DNA from: an uncultured Prevotellaceae bacterium
GTDB lineage: Bacteria; Bacteroidota; Bacteroidia; Bacteroidales; Bacteroidaceae
NCBI GenBank assembly: GCA_900314335.1
Contig: OMUV01000013.1
Location: 1-32,483 of the forward strand
Reading direction: 5' to 3'
Length of the DNA: 32,483 bases
Every line of letters starts with the position of its first letter. The first letter of the stretch is position 1. Shown here piece by piece: positions 23,421-32,072 of the stretch. A program made the position numbers and the translations under genes. The notes beneath the pieces were generated by a model. It was not told the DNA's origin. It did no database searches and saw nothing but the letters and a program-made list of their open reading frames with translations.

Positions 23421-25139
23421 ATGAATCTCCGACCGCGCACTCTGCTTCTCGCCGCAATATTATCCTTCTCCATCCTCACCGCCTCCGCCTGGACCACGCA
23501 GCCTGCGCCCCGCCGCGAGGTGAGAGCCGTATGGCTGACCACCATCGGCGGTCTCGACTGGCCGCACAGCTATGCGCACACCGCCGCGGGCATCGCGCGC
23601 CAGCAGCAGGAGCTCTGCGCCCATCTGGACCGCCTCCGCGCGCTCGGCATCAACACGGTGCTCCTCCAGACACGCATCCGCGGCACGGTGATCTACCCTT
23701 CGGCCTACGAGCCGTGGGACGGCTGCCTCTCGGGGCGCCCCGGCATGTCGCCCGGCTACGATGCGCTGGCCTTCGCCGTGGAGGAGTGTCACAAACGCGG
23801 CATGGCGATACAGGCGTGGGTCGTGGCCTTCCCCCTCACGTCGCTCACCGTCACGCGCCAACTCGGAGCGCAGAGCATCATACGCCGCCACCCCGCTCTC
23901 TGCATGCGCACCGGCGACCACTGGATGATGAATCCCGGCATTCCCGCCACAGCCGACTATCTCGCAGGCCTCTGCCGCGAGATAGTGGAGCGCTACGATG
24001 TCGACGGCATCCATCTCGACTATATCCGCTATCCTGAGAAGGAAGTGCCCTTCGATGACCGGCGCACTTTCCGCCGTTACGGTCACGGCGAGAGCCTTTC
24101 GGAATGGCGCCGCGCCAATGTCACACGCTGCGTGAAGCAGATATACGACGCCGTCAAGGCCGTCAAACCGTGGGTCATGGTGAGCTGCTCGCCCGTAGGC
24201 AAGCACGACGACCTGCCGCGCTACTCTTCCTACGGCTGGAACGCCCGCACCACTGTCTCACAGGACGTGCAGCGGTGGATGAGCGAGGGCATAATGGACG
24301 AGATATTCCCCATGATGTATTTCCGCGGCAATCACTTCTACCCCTTCGCGCTCGACTGGACGGAGAACGCCTCCGGGCGCATCGTTGTCCCGGGCCTCGG
24401 CGCCTACTTCCTCGCTCCCGACCAGAAGGACTGGCCGCTGGAGACTGTGACGCGCGAGCTCTCCTTCCTCCGCATCATCGGGGCGGGCGGCGCGGCCTTC
24501 TTCCGCAGCCGTTTCCTTGAGGACAATGTCAAGGGGCTGGGCGACTTCCTCTCCGGGGGCTTCTACTCCGCCCCCACGCTACTCCCCGCCATGACCTGGG
24601 CGGACAGCATCGCCCCCGCGGCGCCCGCCGGCCTCAGGGTGAGCGAGAGTCGCTACGCCATGCACATATCCTGGCTCCCGCCCCACGATCCTACGCCCGG
24701 CGACAGCCTGAGATATAATGTCTATGTCAGCGACAGCTTCCCCGTCGTGCCCTCCCGCGCCCGCCTCATGGCTTCCTACCTGCGCTCCCCGGCCTGCGAC
24801 ATCGACATCGCCGCTCCCTCCGCGCGCCGCAGCTATTACGCCGTTACCGCCATCGACCGCTTTGGCAACGAGAGCGCTCCCGCCGCCGTCAATCATCCCT
24901 CGCCGCTCGCCATTGTGCCCGCCGGACTGCCTGAGGTGCGCGACGGTGTGCTCCGCACCGACACCATCGACGCCGGCGTGCTCATCCTGCGCGACGCCGT
25001 GGGCGACGAGGTGATGACCGTCAGGAACAATGGGAAAGTGGACGTATCCGCCCTGCCCGCCGGCGTGTACAAGCTCTACGGCCAGGGCCGCCGCGGCTCC
25101 GCTCACCTGACAGGGCGCTTCCTCATCCCGCTGCCGTAG
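23421..25139 (+). CDS. Secreted family-10-like glycosyl hydrolase (GHL10/DigH type)
   Basis: The product is 572 residues. A signal peptide (about 1-23, ending ASAW) precedes a (beta/alpha)8 domain: REVRAVWLTTIGGLDWP, then LGINTVLLQTRIRG, GMAIQAWVV, VDGIHLDYIRYP (the most diagnostic piece, with an acidic residue in place for catalysis or binding), MVSCSPVGKHDD and MDEIFPMMYFR. A fibronectin-III-like domain follows at about 400-490 and a short beta tail to the end. E. coli DigH (YddW), a distant relative, cleaves denuded peptidoglycan glycans, so a cell-wall or glycan role in the periplasm or at the surface is plausible. The substrate here is unproven. Confidence 0.9.
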   Translation: MNLRPRTLLLAAILSFSILTASAWTTQPAPRREVRAVWLTTIGGLDWPHSYAHTAAGIARQQQELCAHLDRLRALGINTVLLQTRIRGTVIYPSAYEPWDGCLSGRPGMSPGYDALAFAVEECHKRGMAIQAWVVAFPLTSLTVTRQLGAQSIIRRHPALCMRTGDHWMMNPGIPATADYLAGLCREIVERYDVDGIHLDYIRYPEKEVPFDDRRTFRRYGHGESLSEWRRANVTRCVKQIYDAVKAVKPWVMVSCSPVGKHDDLPRYSSYGWNARTTVSQDVQRWMSEGIMDEIFPMMYFRGNHFYPFALDWTENASGRIVVPGLGAYFLAPDQKDWPLETVTRELSFLRIIGAGGAAFFRSRFLEDNVKGLGDFLSGGFYSAPTLLPAMTWADSIAPAAPAGLRVSESRYAMHISWLPPHDPTPGDSLRYNVYVSDSFPVVPSRARLMASYLRSPACDIDIAAPSARRSYYAVTAIDRFGNESAPAAVNHPSPLAIVPAGLPEVRDGVLRTDTIDAGVLILRDAVGDEVMTVRNNGKVDVSALPAGVYKLYGQGRRGSAHLTGRFLIPLP

Positions 25140-25169
25140 CCGCTGAGCATAACACGAGCCCGGGCACCT

Positions 25170-26405
25170 TCAGCCATCCCGCCTAAAGATGATATAAGCG
25201 TGAAACTGTGTGCCCTCCAATAGCGGCGTGAGCGGGAGCAATCCCTGCAGATAGCGCTCGTCTCCGATAAAAGATGCAGACTTGGCCAGAAAGAAAGCCT
25301 TGGAATATTCCTCCGTCTGCCGCTTGTAGAGGGCCATGTCCTTGATGTGCACCACGCGAAAGTACCCCGTAGTACCGGCATCGGGATGAATGCCGAGAGA
25401 GTTGACTATCATGCCCATGGTGCGGCGAAAGTTCATCTCCACGAGCGGGAAGACGGCCGTCTTCTCCCCTTTGCACAGCATCATGTCAATGCCGAGCGGA
25501 CCGATGTAGTCGGGCAGGGCTTTGCCCAGGCTGCGGAGCATGACTTCCTCGAATGCGGCCTTCTCGTCATCGGTAGCCCCGAGCGCGTTGTATATCTCCC
25601 TGCCCTGCAGGGAGCCTTGAGAGAGGAAATTGCCGCTGTATGTCCCGCCTTTGGAGGTATAAAACTCCGAATATCCCGTAAGTCGGAACTTCCCGGGCTC
25701 ATCAGCGCAGAGCTCCATAGCGAAGTCGGCCTCCTTGTCATACAGTCGCTGACACTCCAGTCCGCCCTGCCGCTCTATGGAAGCCTCTGCCCACTGTCGC
25801 TCCTTCTCTCCCATTTCGCCAGTGACGCACCTCGTGCCTCGTCCGCTGCCCGAGAGCGGCAGCTTCATCATCATCCGTCCGTCGAAGCGGCACAGCGCGC
25901 GCTCCACAGCGCCCATATCCGCGGCAAAGACAGACTCTCCCGTGAACGCGATGCGCCCCAGGCGCGGCTCTTCGCGAAGATGCTCAAGCAGAGAGGGAAG
26001 AAAGGCGGACGAGAAACTGCGGTGCTGCAATCCTCGCAGCTCGGAGGCTCTCCGGTAGTCCTCGGGCGAGGGAGAGAAGCCGGCCTCTGCGAGGCGAGAG
26101 AGCAGATAGCGGTCCACACCCCAGGGACGAAGCGGGAGAGAAGCGTCGGGGCGAAGCGCGGAGACCGGTTCACAGTCGCGCACAAGGAGAGAAGAGCGCC
26201 GGGCAAACTCGCGGCACTCCTCGGGATGCTCCGTGTAGAAGCTCCGCAGGCTGCGGTCCCAATAGAGAAGCATGCTCAAGTCGCGTGATATGAGACGCGC
26301 GGCCGAGGACGGGGTGTAAGACGCATCACCGGCCTCAAGGGCTTCGTCGTGAGAAGCATTGAAAAGACCGAAGGCGGGAGCAGAGACGGAAAATAGGGTT
26401 TTCAT
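25170..26405 (-). CDS. ATP-grasp-like protein of unknown substrate
   Basis: The product is 411 residues, with no signal peptide. MMMKLPLSGSGRGTRCV (about 176-192) looks like the flexible glycine-rich ATP loop of ATP-grasp ligases. Later GIDMMLCKGE and PLVEMNFRRTMG (about 325-347) fit the Mg-binding acidic and ExN residues of that fold. The N-terminal 110 residues (FGLFNASHDEALEAG, LISRDLSMLLYW) form a family-specific domain. ATP-grasp enzymes join a carboxylate to an amine or thiol through an acyl phosphate. The substrate is unknown and the assignment rests on motifs only. It converges on the glycosyl hydrolase gene with 30 bases between stops. Confidence 0.65.
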   Translation of the reverse strand: MKTLFSVSAPAFGLFNASHDEALEAGDASYTPSSAARLISRDLSMLLYWDRSLRSFYTEHPEECREFARRSSLLVRDCEPVSALRPDASLPLRPWGVDRYLLSRLAEAGFSPSPEDYRRASELRGLQHRSFSSAFLPSLLEHLREEPRLGRIAFTGESVFAADMGAVERALCRFDGRMMMKLPLSGSGRGTRCVTGEMGEKERQWAEASIERQGGLECQRLYDKEADFAMELCADEPGKFRLTGYSEFYTSKGGTYSGNFLSQGSLQGREIYNALGATDDEKAAFEEVMLRSLGKALPDYIGPLGIDMMLCKGEKTAVFPLVEMNFRRTMGMIVNSLGIHPDAGTTGYFRVVHIKDMALYKRQTEEYSKAFFLAKSASFIGDERYLQGLLPLTPLLEGTQFHAYIIFRRDG

Positions 26406-26409
26406 ATTG

Positions 26410-26417
26410 CAAAGTTA
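26410..26417 (-). promoter_or_regulatory. -7 promoter element directly before the ATP-grasp-like gene
   Basis: The minus strand reads TAACTTTG and ends only four bases before the ATG at 26405, so the transcript may be leaderless. Confidence 0.5.
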
Positions 26418-26465
26418 TCACTTCCGCCGGAATTTCCCGTTTCCCTTATTAAAAATCTCAGTCCC

Positions 26466-26497
26466 TTTGGTCATTACGTGAATTATTCCTATATTTG
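26466..26497 (+). promoter_or_regulatory. Full promoter for rplY
   Basis: TTTG at 26466-26469 and TATATTTG at 26490-26497 are 20 bases apart, matching both parts of the Bacteroidetes primary sigma consensus. The leader to the ATG is about 90 bases. Confidence 0.8.
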
Positions 26498-26592
26498 CAC
26501 CCGATTTTGCCGGAGCAATAGCCCATAAGCGTGTGATGGCGAATTAAGAGTACTACTACAACTTAATTTAGAGTAACACAAAAAGAGAACAA

Positions 26593-27249
26593 ATGAAAGA
26601 GATCACAATCAACGGAACAGTCCGCAAGGAGACAGGCAAGAAGGCCACCCGTGCGGCTCGTAAAGAGGGCCTCGTACCCTGTGTGCTTTACGGAGAGGAG
26701 AAAGACGCTAACGGCAAGCCCATCGCAGAGGCCTTCACAGCGCCCTACGAAGAGCTTCGCAAACTGCTTTTCACCCCCGACATTTTTCTGGTAAACATTA
26801 TGCTCGACGGCAAGAAGCGTACGGCTATTGTTCAGGACAGCCAGTTCCACCCCGTCAAGGATACCATCCTTCACGTAGACTTCTTTGAGGTACACGCCGA
26901 GAAGCCTATCGTAATGGCAGTGCCTATCCGCACCGAAGGTCTGGCTCCCGGTGTGCAGGCCGGCGGTCGTCTGAATGTGCCGGTGCGTACGCTCAAGGTG
27001 CGCGCTACATATCAGCAGATCCCCGAGATGCTCGTAGTGGACATCTCGAAGCTCCGTCTGGGCAAGAGCATCAAGGTAGGCCAGCTCTCATACGACGGCC
27101 TCGAGCTCGTGACCCCGAAGGACGTGGTGGTATGCACCGTCAAGATGACACGTACCGCTCAGACCAGCGCCGCTACCGAGGAGGAAGCTCCCGAAGAGGC
27201 TGCAGCTGCTGCTCCCGCCGAAGGCGAGGCCGCAGAGAAGAAGGACTAA
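26593..27249 (+). CDS. rplY: 50S ribosomal protein L25 (Ctc type)
   Basis: The product is 218 residues, the long two-domain form. The N-terminal 5S-rRNA-binding beta barrel (about 1-95) contains VRKETGKKATRAARKEGLVP and VLYGEE, then VQDSQFHPVKDTILHVDFFEV. The C-terminal domain (about 96-190) follows, with IRTEGLAPGVQAGG and a VDISKLRLGKSIKV segment. An acidic Ala/Glu-rich tail closes it. It binds 5S rRNA in the large ribosomal subunit. Codon use is strongly biased, as expected for a ribosomal gene. It has its own promoter and terminator. Confidence 0.97.
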   Translation: MKEITINGTVRKETGKKATRAARKEGLVPCVLYGEEKDANGKPIAEAFTAPYEELRKLLFTPDIFLVNIMLDGKKRTAIVQDSQFHPVKDTILHVDFFEVHAEKPIVMAVPIRTEGLAPGVQAGGRLNVPVRTLKVRATYQQIPEMLVVDISKLRLGKSIKVGQLSYDGLELVTPKDVVVCTVKMTRTAQTSAATEEEAPEEAAAAAPAEGEAAEKKD

Positions 27250-27287
27250 GACCAGAAGGAATAATCATAGCTTACAATATTGGAGAG

Positions 27288-27322
27288 CGGGCGCAGAATT
27301 ACTTGTCTGCGCCCGTTTTTTT
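27288..27322 (+). terminator. Terminator after rplY
   Basis: A perfect 10-bp stem, CGGGCGCAGA (27288-27297) with TCTGCGCCCG (27306-27315), is followed by seven T. Confidence 0.92.
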
Positions 27323-27380
27323 CTAAGGTGGCGGAAGCGGCAGCAATGTCATCGCCCCGCCCGTAGCATAGCAAACTGAT

Positions 27381-27953
27381 ATGGCAAACATAAATTTTCT
27401 CATAGCGGGCCTGGGAAACATCGGCGACGAGTACAGGGAGACACGCCACAACATCGGATTTCGCATCGTCGACACTCTGGCAGCCGAGGCAGGCGTCACC
27501 TTCGAGGACAAGCGCTACGGCTTTATCGCCGAGATGCCCCTGAGGGGCAATAAACTCATTCTGCTCAAGCCCTCCACCTACATGAACCTGAGCGGCAACG
27601 CCGTGCGCTACTGGATGAACAAGCGCAACATTGCCCTGGAGCACCTGCTCGTAGCCGTCGACGACCTGTCGCTGCCCTTCGGCCACCTGCGCCTCAAGCC
27701 CTCCGGCAGCGAGGGCGGGCACAACGGTCTGAGGAGCATCAGTCAGGTGCTCGGCACACAGCAGTACGCCCGCCTGCGCTTCGGCATCGGCAACGAATTC
27801 CCGCGCGGCGGTCAGGTGGACTGGGTGCTGGGCAAGTTTCCGCCCGAAGAGCTCGCCGTGATGGACGAGAGGCTCAAGCTGGCCGCCGAGGCCGTGAAAT
27901 GCTTCTGTCTGCAGGGCGTGAACCTGGCTATGACCAATTACAATAACAAATAG
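27381..27953 (+). CDS. pth: Peptidyl-tRNA hydrolase
   Basis: The product is 190 residues, the normal length. It shows the family marks in order: [19 protein letters not shown] with the catalytic His of TRHN, then [21 protein letters not shown] and [12 protein letters not shown]. It frees tRNA from peptidyl-tRNA that has dropped off the ribosome. The order rplY, pth, S4 protein is one I associate with Bacteroidetes genomes. A promoter was not identified between the rplY terminator and this gene. Confidence 0.97.
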   Translation: MANINFLIAGLGNIGDEYRETRHNIGFRIVDTLAAEAGVTFEDKRYGFIAEMPLRGNKLILLKPSTYMNLSGNAVRYWMNKRNIALEHLLVAVDDLSLPFGHLRLKPSGSEGGHNGLRSISQVLGTQQYARLRFGIGNEFPRGGQVDWVLGKFPPEELAVMDERLKLAAEAVKCFCLQGVNLAMTNYNNK

Positions 27954-27960
27954 CGGCCCC

Positions 27961-28434
27961 ATGTCATCCTCCAGAATAGACAAGTGGCTCTGGGCAGCCC
28001 GCATCTTCAAGACGCGGAGCATCGCCGCGCAGGCCTGCAAGGGCGGCCGCGTGACCATCAACGGCGCGATCGCCAAACCGGCGCATATAGTCAGCGCCGG
28101 CGACCATGTCGGTGTGCGCAAACCGCCCGTGACCTACACCTTCGAGGTCATCGACCCCATTCAGATGAGGGTGGGCGCCGCCAAAGTGCCCCTCGTCATG
28201 CGCAACATCACCCCGCGCGAACAGCTGGACTATCTCCGCATGATCCGCGAGGGACGCAACGCCGTCCGCGACCGCGGCATGGGCCGCCCCACCAAGAAGG
28301 AGCGCCGCGAGATAGACGACTACATGCACACCGCCGAATTCAGCGGCTCCGATGCCGGTTCGCTCTACTACGACAGCGAGGACGATGATTTCGACTTCAA
28401 CTTCGACGATCTCGACACGCCCGACGAGCAGTAG
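27961..28434 (+). CDS. S4-domain RNA-binding protein (HslR/Hsp15 type)
   Basis: The product is 157 residues. Residues 4-60 form an S4 RNA-binding domain (RIDKWLWAARIFKTRSIAAQ, then GGRVTING and AGDHV). A basic middle (GRPTKKERREIDDY) and a very acidic tail (SEDDDFDFNFDDLDTPDE) follow. E. coli Hsp15 binds stalled 50S subunits that carry nascent chains, which would suit its position seven bases after pth in one operon. The acidic tail is not part of the core family domain and is probably flexible. Confidence 0.9.
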   Translation: MSSSRIDKWLWAARIFKTRSIAAQACKGGRVTINGAIAKPAHIVSAGDHVGVRKPPVTYTFEVIDPIQMRVGAAKVPLVMRNITPREQLDYLRMIREGRNAVRDRGMGRPTKKERREIDDYMHTAEFSGSDAGSLYYDSEDDDFDFNFDDLDTPDEQ

Positions 28435-28528
28435 CCTCTGCCACGCCGCCGGTCTCGCAGCCTGCGGCGAACGGTCGATGATGCGGCCGGGAAGCGCCGG
28501 TTGCCAGTCGATTTATCCCAACCCACAG

Positions 28529-28556
28529 AAGGGCGCCACACGGCGCCCTTTATTAT
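28529..28556. terminator. Bidirectional terminator between the S4 and AI-2E genes
   Basis: AAGGGCGCC (28529-28537) pairs perfectly with GGCGCCCTT (28542-28550) across an ACAC loop. TATTATTT follows on the plus strand. The two flanking genes converge here. Confidence 0.75.
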
Positions 28557-28599
28557 TTCGCGCTCTGCAGGCGCGACAGAAAGCAAGGCTTCTGAGCTG

Positions 28600-29700
28600 C
28601 TATTTCTGCTTTTCGTGGTCGCTGTCCAGCGGGTCGCCCACGATGTAGTAGCGGTAATAGGAGATGAGGAGCTGTGTGAGCGGCAGGGCGATGATGAGGC
28701 CGATGATGCCCAGCAGATAGCCCCAGACAGTGAGCGAGAGGAGCACCACGGCGGGCCTCAGGCCGAGGATCTTGCCCATGATATGCGGCGTGATGAGCGA
28801 GTCCTGGAGCACCTGCACCACACAGTAGACGGCTATCACGCCGAGCATCAGCATCCAGAAGTTGCGCCCCGTGTCGACAGAGCACAGGATGGCCAGCAGG
28901 GTGGCCGGCACAAAGCCCAGGAGCTGCACATAGGGCACGAAACTGATGATGCCGATAAACACACCCAGCGCGATGGGCATGGGGAAGCGCAGGATGAGGA
29001 AACCGATGGAGAAGAGCACACAGTTGGCCAGCGCCACGAGCGCCTGACCGCGGAAGTAACCGCTCATGCCGGCGTCGATGTCGGCCATGACCTTGCGGGC
29101 GAAGTCACGGTTGGACTTGGGCACGAAGCGTATCCAGCCCTTCTGCACGCGGTCGTAGTCGCACAGGAAGAACACCAGATAGAGCAGGGCGATGAGCGAG
29201 GAGAGCACGCTAACGATGACATTGGCCGTCGAGAGGAGCAGGCTCCACGCCTTGGGCACGGCTATCTTGAGGCCGCTCATCACGTCCTTCTCGCCGAGTA
29301 TCTTCTCGATCTGCAGTTTGTCGGAGTGCTCCTGCAGGAAGCGGCTCACCACCTTCGGCAGGCTGTCTGCGCCCGCGCCGCCGCTCACGTAAGCGATGGC
29401 CACGTCCTTGAGATGCATCAGTTCGGAGACAAACTGCGGGACGAAAAGGTACACCAGCAGTCCGATGGCGCCGAATACGACCACGAGCGTGAGGATCACC
29501 GACGGCAGGCGGTAGCGCAGGTGACACTTGTACTGGAAAAACGACACCAGCGGGTAGAGCATATAGGCCAGAGCCCACGCCACGACAAAGGGAATAAGCA
29601 CCGGCGAGAGGTAAGTGACCAGGAAATAGAGGGCAGTCACCACCGCCACGAATATCAGGCCGCGCACGAAGCGGTCAAAGTTGATCTCCTTTTTCAGCAT
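28600..29700 (-). CDS. AI-2E family transporter (YdiK/PerM-like permease)
   Basis: The product is 366 residues and an inner-membrane protein. Two or three hydrophobic helices at the start (FVAVVTALYFLVTYL, LIPFVVAWALAYMLYPLV) are followed by a soluble region (about 85-160) and then several helices. The C-terminal half includes GVFIGIISFVPYVQLLGF and GLRPAVVLLSLTVWGYLLGI, which are typical of the family, and LPLTQLLISYYRYYIV near the end. Members have been linked to autoinducer-2 export or Na+/H+ antiport; the true substrate cannot be read from sequence. Confidence 0.92.
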   Translation of the reverse strand: MLKKEINFDRFVRGLIFVAVVTALYFLVTYLSPVLIPFVVAWALAYMLYPLVSFFQYKCHLRYRLPSVILTLVVVFGAIGLLVYLFVPQFVSELMHLKDVAIAYVSGGAGADSLPKVVSRFLQEHSDKLQIEKILGEKDVMSGLKIAVPKAWSLLLSTANVIVSVLSSLIALLYLVFFLCDYDRVQKGWIRFVPKSNRDFARKVMADIDAGMSGYFRGQALVALANCVLFSIGFLILRFPMPIALGVFIGIISFVPYVQLLGFVPATLLAILCSVDTGRNFWMLMLGVIAVYCVVQVLQDSLITPHIMGKILGLRPAVVLLSLTVWGYLLGIIGLIIALPLTQLLISYYRYYIVGDPLDSDHEKQK

Positions 29701-29731
29701 CTCTTGGATTGATTACATAAACATTCAGTTC

Positions 29732-29739
29732 CAAAATTA
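29732..29739 (-). promoter_or_regulatory. -7 promoter element for the AI-2E transporter
   Basis: The minus strand reads TAATTTTG, 31 bases before the start codon. Confidence 0.55.
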
Positions 29740-29744
29740 GACAT

Positions 29745-29985
29745 TATTTCCCTAACACATGCCCCGCGCGCGCCGAAAATCACGCCCCTCGGGCATCGGC
29801 ATGTGCCCCGCGCGCATCCCGGGGCCCTCAGGCGCGCCTTTTATAATAAGCCTCCGGCAAATCTTCCTTCGCTCCGGGGAGCCGCCGCCCGCACATAAAA
29901 GCCACGGAGAATGACCCGGAACAACGCATTATATAATATGCGTCCCGGGCAATGATTTCCGCCTCGGCGGCGGGCCATCTGAAGG
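29745..29985. other. GC-rich gap with no gene recognised
   Basis: About 240 bases between the AI-2E promoter and the tRNA terminator. GCCCCGCGCGC occurs twice, 44 bp apart (29761, 29805), and there is a small AT palindrome near 29927-29942. No coding signal was seen. Confidence 0.5.
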
Positions 29986-29989
29986 GATT

Positions 29990-30019
29990 CAAAAAGTGCC
30001 GGCTAAAAAGAGCCGGCAC
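29990..30019 (-). terminator. Terminator of the tRNA-Val pair
   Basis: GTGCCGGCT (29996-30004) pairs perfectly with AGCCGGCAC (30011-30019). On the minus strand it runs into five T. Confidence 0.8.
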
Positions 30020-30052
30020 AATGAAGGATTGAAAGATTGAAAAAAATTGTCG

Positions 30053-30127
30053 TGGGCGTTGACGGATTCGAACCGCCGACCCTCTGCTTGTAAGGCAGAT
30101 GCTCTGAACCAGCTGAGCTAAACGCCC
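30053..30127 (-). tRNA. tRNA-Val (anticodon TAC), second copy in the transcript
   Basis: A complete cloverleaf: acceptor GGGCGTT/AACGCCC, D-arm GCTC/GAGC, anticodon arm TCTGC-CTTACAA-GCAGA with anticodon TAC (reads GUA), T-arm with TTCGAAT and discriminator A. CCA is not encoded. Confidence 0.95.
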
Positions 30128-30175
30128 GAGAATCGCTTTTCGCCAGATTTTTGCCCCCTCTATCGTATGTCGTGG

Positions 30176-30250
30176 TGGGCGTTGACGGATTCGAACCGCC
30201 GACCCTCTGCTTGTAAGGCAGATGCTCTGAACCAGCTGAGCTAAACGCCC
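30176..30250 (-). tRNA. tRNA-Val (anticodon TAC), first copy in the transcript
   Basis: Identical in sequence to the other tRNA-Val, 48 bases away, and on the same strand. The pair is probably one transcript from the promoter at 30270-30277 to the terminator at 29990-30019. Confidence 0.95.
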
Positions 30251-30269
30251 GTTCCGTCGAAAAGCGATG

Positions 30270-30277
30270 CAAAGTTA
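30270..30277 (-). promoter_or_regulatory. -7 promoter element for the tRNA-Val pair
   Basis: The minus strand reads TAACTTTG, 19 bases before the 5' end of the first tRNA. Confidence 0.6.
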
Positions 30278-30382
30278 ATGATATTTTTTATTCTCACACG
30301 TTTTCACGACAAAAAAATTAGCCTCCCCGCATATTTTCTCTTTTTCCGGGCGGCGGAGAGACGAAAGCGGAAGCGCCACTTC

Positions 30383-30410
30383 TTGGTTTTGGCTATTTTG
30401 CGTAACTTTG
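30383..30410 (+). promoter_or_regulatory. Promoter for trpS
   Basis: TAACTTTG at 30403-30410, with TTGG at 30383 as a slightly close -33 element. The ATG is 23 bases downstream, so the leader is short and leaves no room for a trp-type leader or T-box. Confidence 0.65.
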
Positions 30411-30433
30411 CAATACTAAACTGGATAAAATTT

Positions 30434-31531
30434 ATGGACAACGAAAAGATAATCCTCACCGGTGACCGTCCTACCGGTCAGCTACACATAGGTCATTATG
30501 TCGGCTCGCTGCGTCGCAGAGTAGAGCTGCAGAACTCCGGAAAATATTCCAAAATCTACATCTTTGCGGCCGACACACAGGCCCTGACGGACAATATGGA
30601 GAACCCGGAGAAGATACGCCGCAACCTCATCGAGGTGGCGCTCGACTGGCTCTCCGCCGGCCTCGACCCCACGAAGTGCACGCTCTTCGTCCAGTCGCAG
30701 ATACCCGAGCTCTGCGAGCTGTCGATGTACTACATGAACCTGGTGACCGTATCGCGCCTGCAGCGCAACCCGACCGTCAAGACGGAGATCAAGATGCGCG
30801 ACTTCGAGGCCAGCATCCCCGTGGGATTCTTCTGCTACCCCATCTCGCAGGCCGCCGACATCACCGCCTTCAGGGCCACCACCGTGCCCGCGGGCGAGGA
30901 CCAGAAACCGATGCTCGAGCAGGCCGTCGAGATAGTGCGCCGCTTCAACAATGTCTACGGAGAGACCCTCGTAGAGCCCTCCATCCTGCTGCCGGAGAAT
31001 GAGGCAAGCATGCGCCTGCCCGGCACCGACGGCAAAGCCAAGATGAGCAAGTCGCTGGGCAACTGCATCTACCTGGCCGACAGCCCCGATGAGGTGAACA
31101 AGAAGATACGCTCCATGTACACCGACCCCGACCACCTCAAGGTCTCCGACCCGGGCAAGGTGGAGGGCAACACCGTGTTCACCTACCTCGACGCGTTCTG
31201 CAAACCGGAGCACTTCGGCCGCTACCTGCCCGAGTACGCCAATCTCGACGAGCTCAAGGCCCACTACCGCCGCGGCGGCCTGGGCGACGTGAAGGTGAAA
31301 AAGTTCCTCGCCGCCGTCATGCAGGAGACGCTCGAGCCCATCCGCGCCCGCCGCAAGGAATACGAGAAGGACATCCCCGCCGTCTACGAGATACTGCGCA
31401 AGGGCAGCGAGGCAGCGCGCGAGGTGGCCGCACAGACGCTCCACGATGTGCGCGAGGCCATGAAGATCAACTATTTCGACGACGCCGAACTGATACGCAG
31501 CCAGCAGGCCCTCTACGACCAGAAGGCCTGA
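30434..31531 (+). CDS. trpS: Tryptophanyl-tRNA synthetase
   Basis: The product is 365 residues. It is a class I aminoacyl-tRNA synthetase: HIGH at residues 18-21 ([11 protein letters not shown]) and KMSKS at about 203-207 (AKMSKSLGN), with [13 protein letters not shown] and [12 protein letters not shown] between them, as in bacterial TrpRS. It charges tRNA-Trp in the cytoplasm. The frame is open 52 codons upstream, but [15 protein letters not shown] is the family start and lies just after a promoter. It is a little longer than the compact 330-residue forms, as in related Bacteroidales. Confidence 0.96.
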   Translation: MDNEKIILTGDRPTGQLHIGHYVGSLRRRVELQNSGKYSKIYIFAADTQALTDNMENPEKIRRNLIEVALDWLSAGLDPTKCTLFVQSQIPELCELSMYYMNLVTVSRLQRNPTVKTEIKMRDFEASIPVGFFCYPISQAADITAFRATTVPAGEDQKPMLEQAVEIVRRFNNVYGETLVEPSILLPENEASMRLPGTDGKAKMSKSLGNCIYLADSPDEVNKKIRSMYTDPDHLKVSDPGKVEGNTVFTYLDAFCKPEHFGRYLPEYANLDELKAHYRRGGLGDVKVKKFLAAVMQETLEPIRARRKEYEKDIPAVYEILRKGSEAAREVAAQTLHDVREAMKINYFDDAELIRSQQALYDQKA

Positions 31532-31564
31532 TAGCCCGTCCGGCCATTCGCCGACCCGCATTAC

Positions 31565-31614
31565 GATACCCGCACCGCGCCTCCTGAGCGCCGTGCGGGT
31601 ATCTGCATTTCTGT
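31565..31614 (+). terminator. Terminator after trpS
   Basis: A perfect 11-bp stem, GATACCCGCAC (31565-31575) with GTGCGGGTATC (31593-31603), is followed by TGCATTTCTGTT. Confidence 0.7.
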
Positions 31615-31850
31615 TCAGGCAAATGCCGAAGCGCCTCACGGCGGAGAATGAGATGACGCGAGAGAGAATTATTCTCGGAAGGCAATGCAACGGTCATAAA
31701 ATCCGCTGCGATAGCCGGCAGAACCAATTCAGCGGCGGTCATCTCTATCTGCAATGCCGCTTATATGGAGACAGAATTCATCCTGATGGAAGTCCTCACA
31801 TTCCTGTCCCACCGATATAAATTCGCCTTCCGTAACAACTGCCCTTTCCC
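31615..31850. other. Gap with no recognised gene
   Basis: About 235 bases between the trpS terminator and element E. Short open frames here have no recognisable product. Confidence 0.5.
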
Positions 31851-32025
31851 CCATTTTTGAAAAGGTATTCCCCACGCTTCAAAAAACGCTCCCGCATGCT
31901 GGGATACTCACATAGGACATGAGGAAAATTACATTTGAGATGTTTTTCCTCGTCTCAAATGTAATTTCAGTCTTTTGGGGACGCTGATTTTCAATATTTT
32001 GCAAAGGATCGAAAATGGCCTTTTC
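31851..32025 (-). repeat. Interspersed hairpin element, copy E
   Basis: On the minus strand: AAAGG/CCTTT arms and ATCAGCGTCCCC, the main 15-bp stem (31926-31940 with 31953-31967), TCCTATGTGAGTATCCC with GCATGCGGGA, a T-run, and GTGGGGAATACC. The main stem has an A-T pair where copies A and C have G-C, with both sides changed. Confidence 0.83.
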
Positions 32026-32072
32026 CAGAACCGGGGAATGCGGGCAAGGAGACTGCCGTGCGCGGGAAATAA

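Noticed and set aside
30003-30272. 89-residue minus-strand frame with a repeated peptide
   Set aside because: The repeat is produced by the two identical tRNA-Val genes and does not encode a protein.
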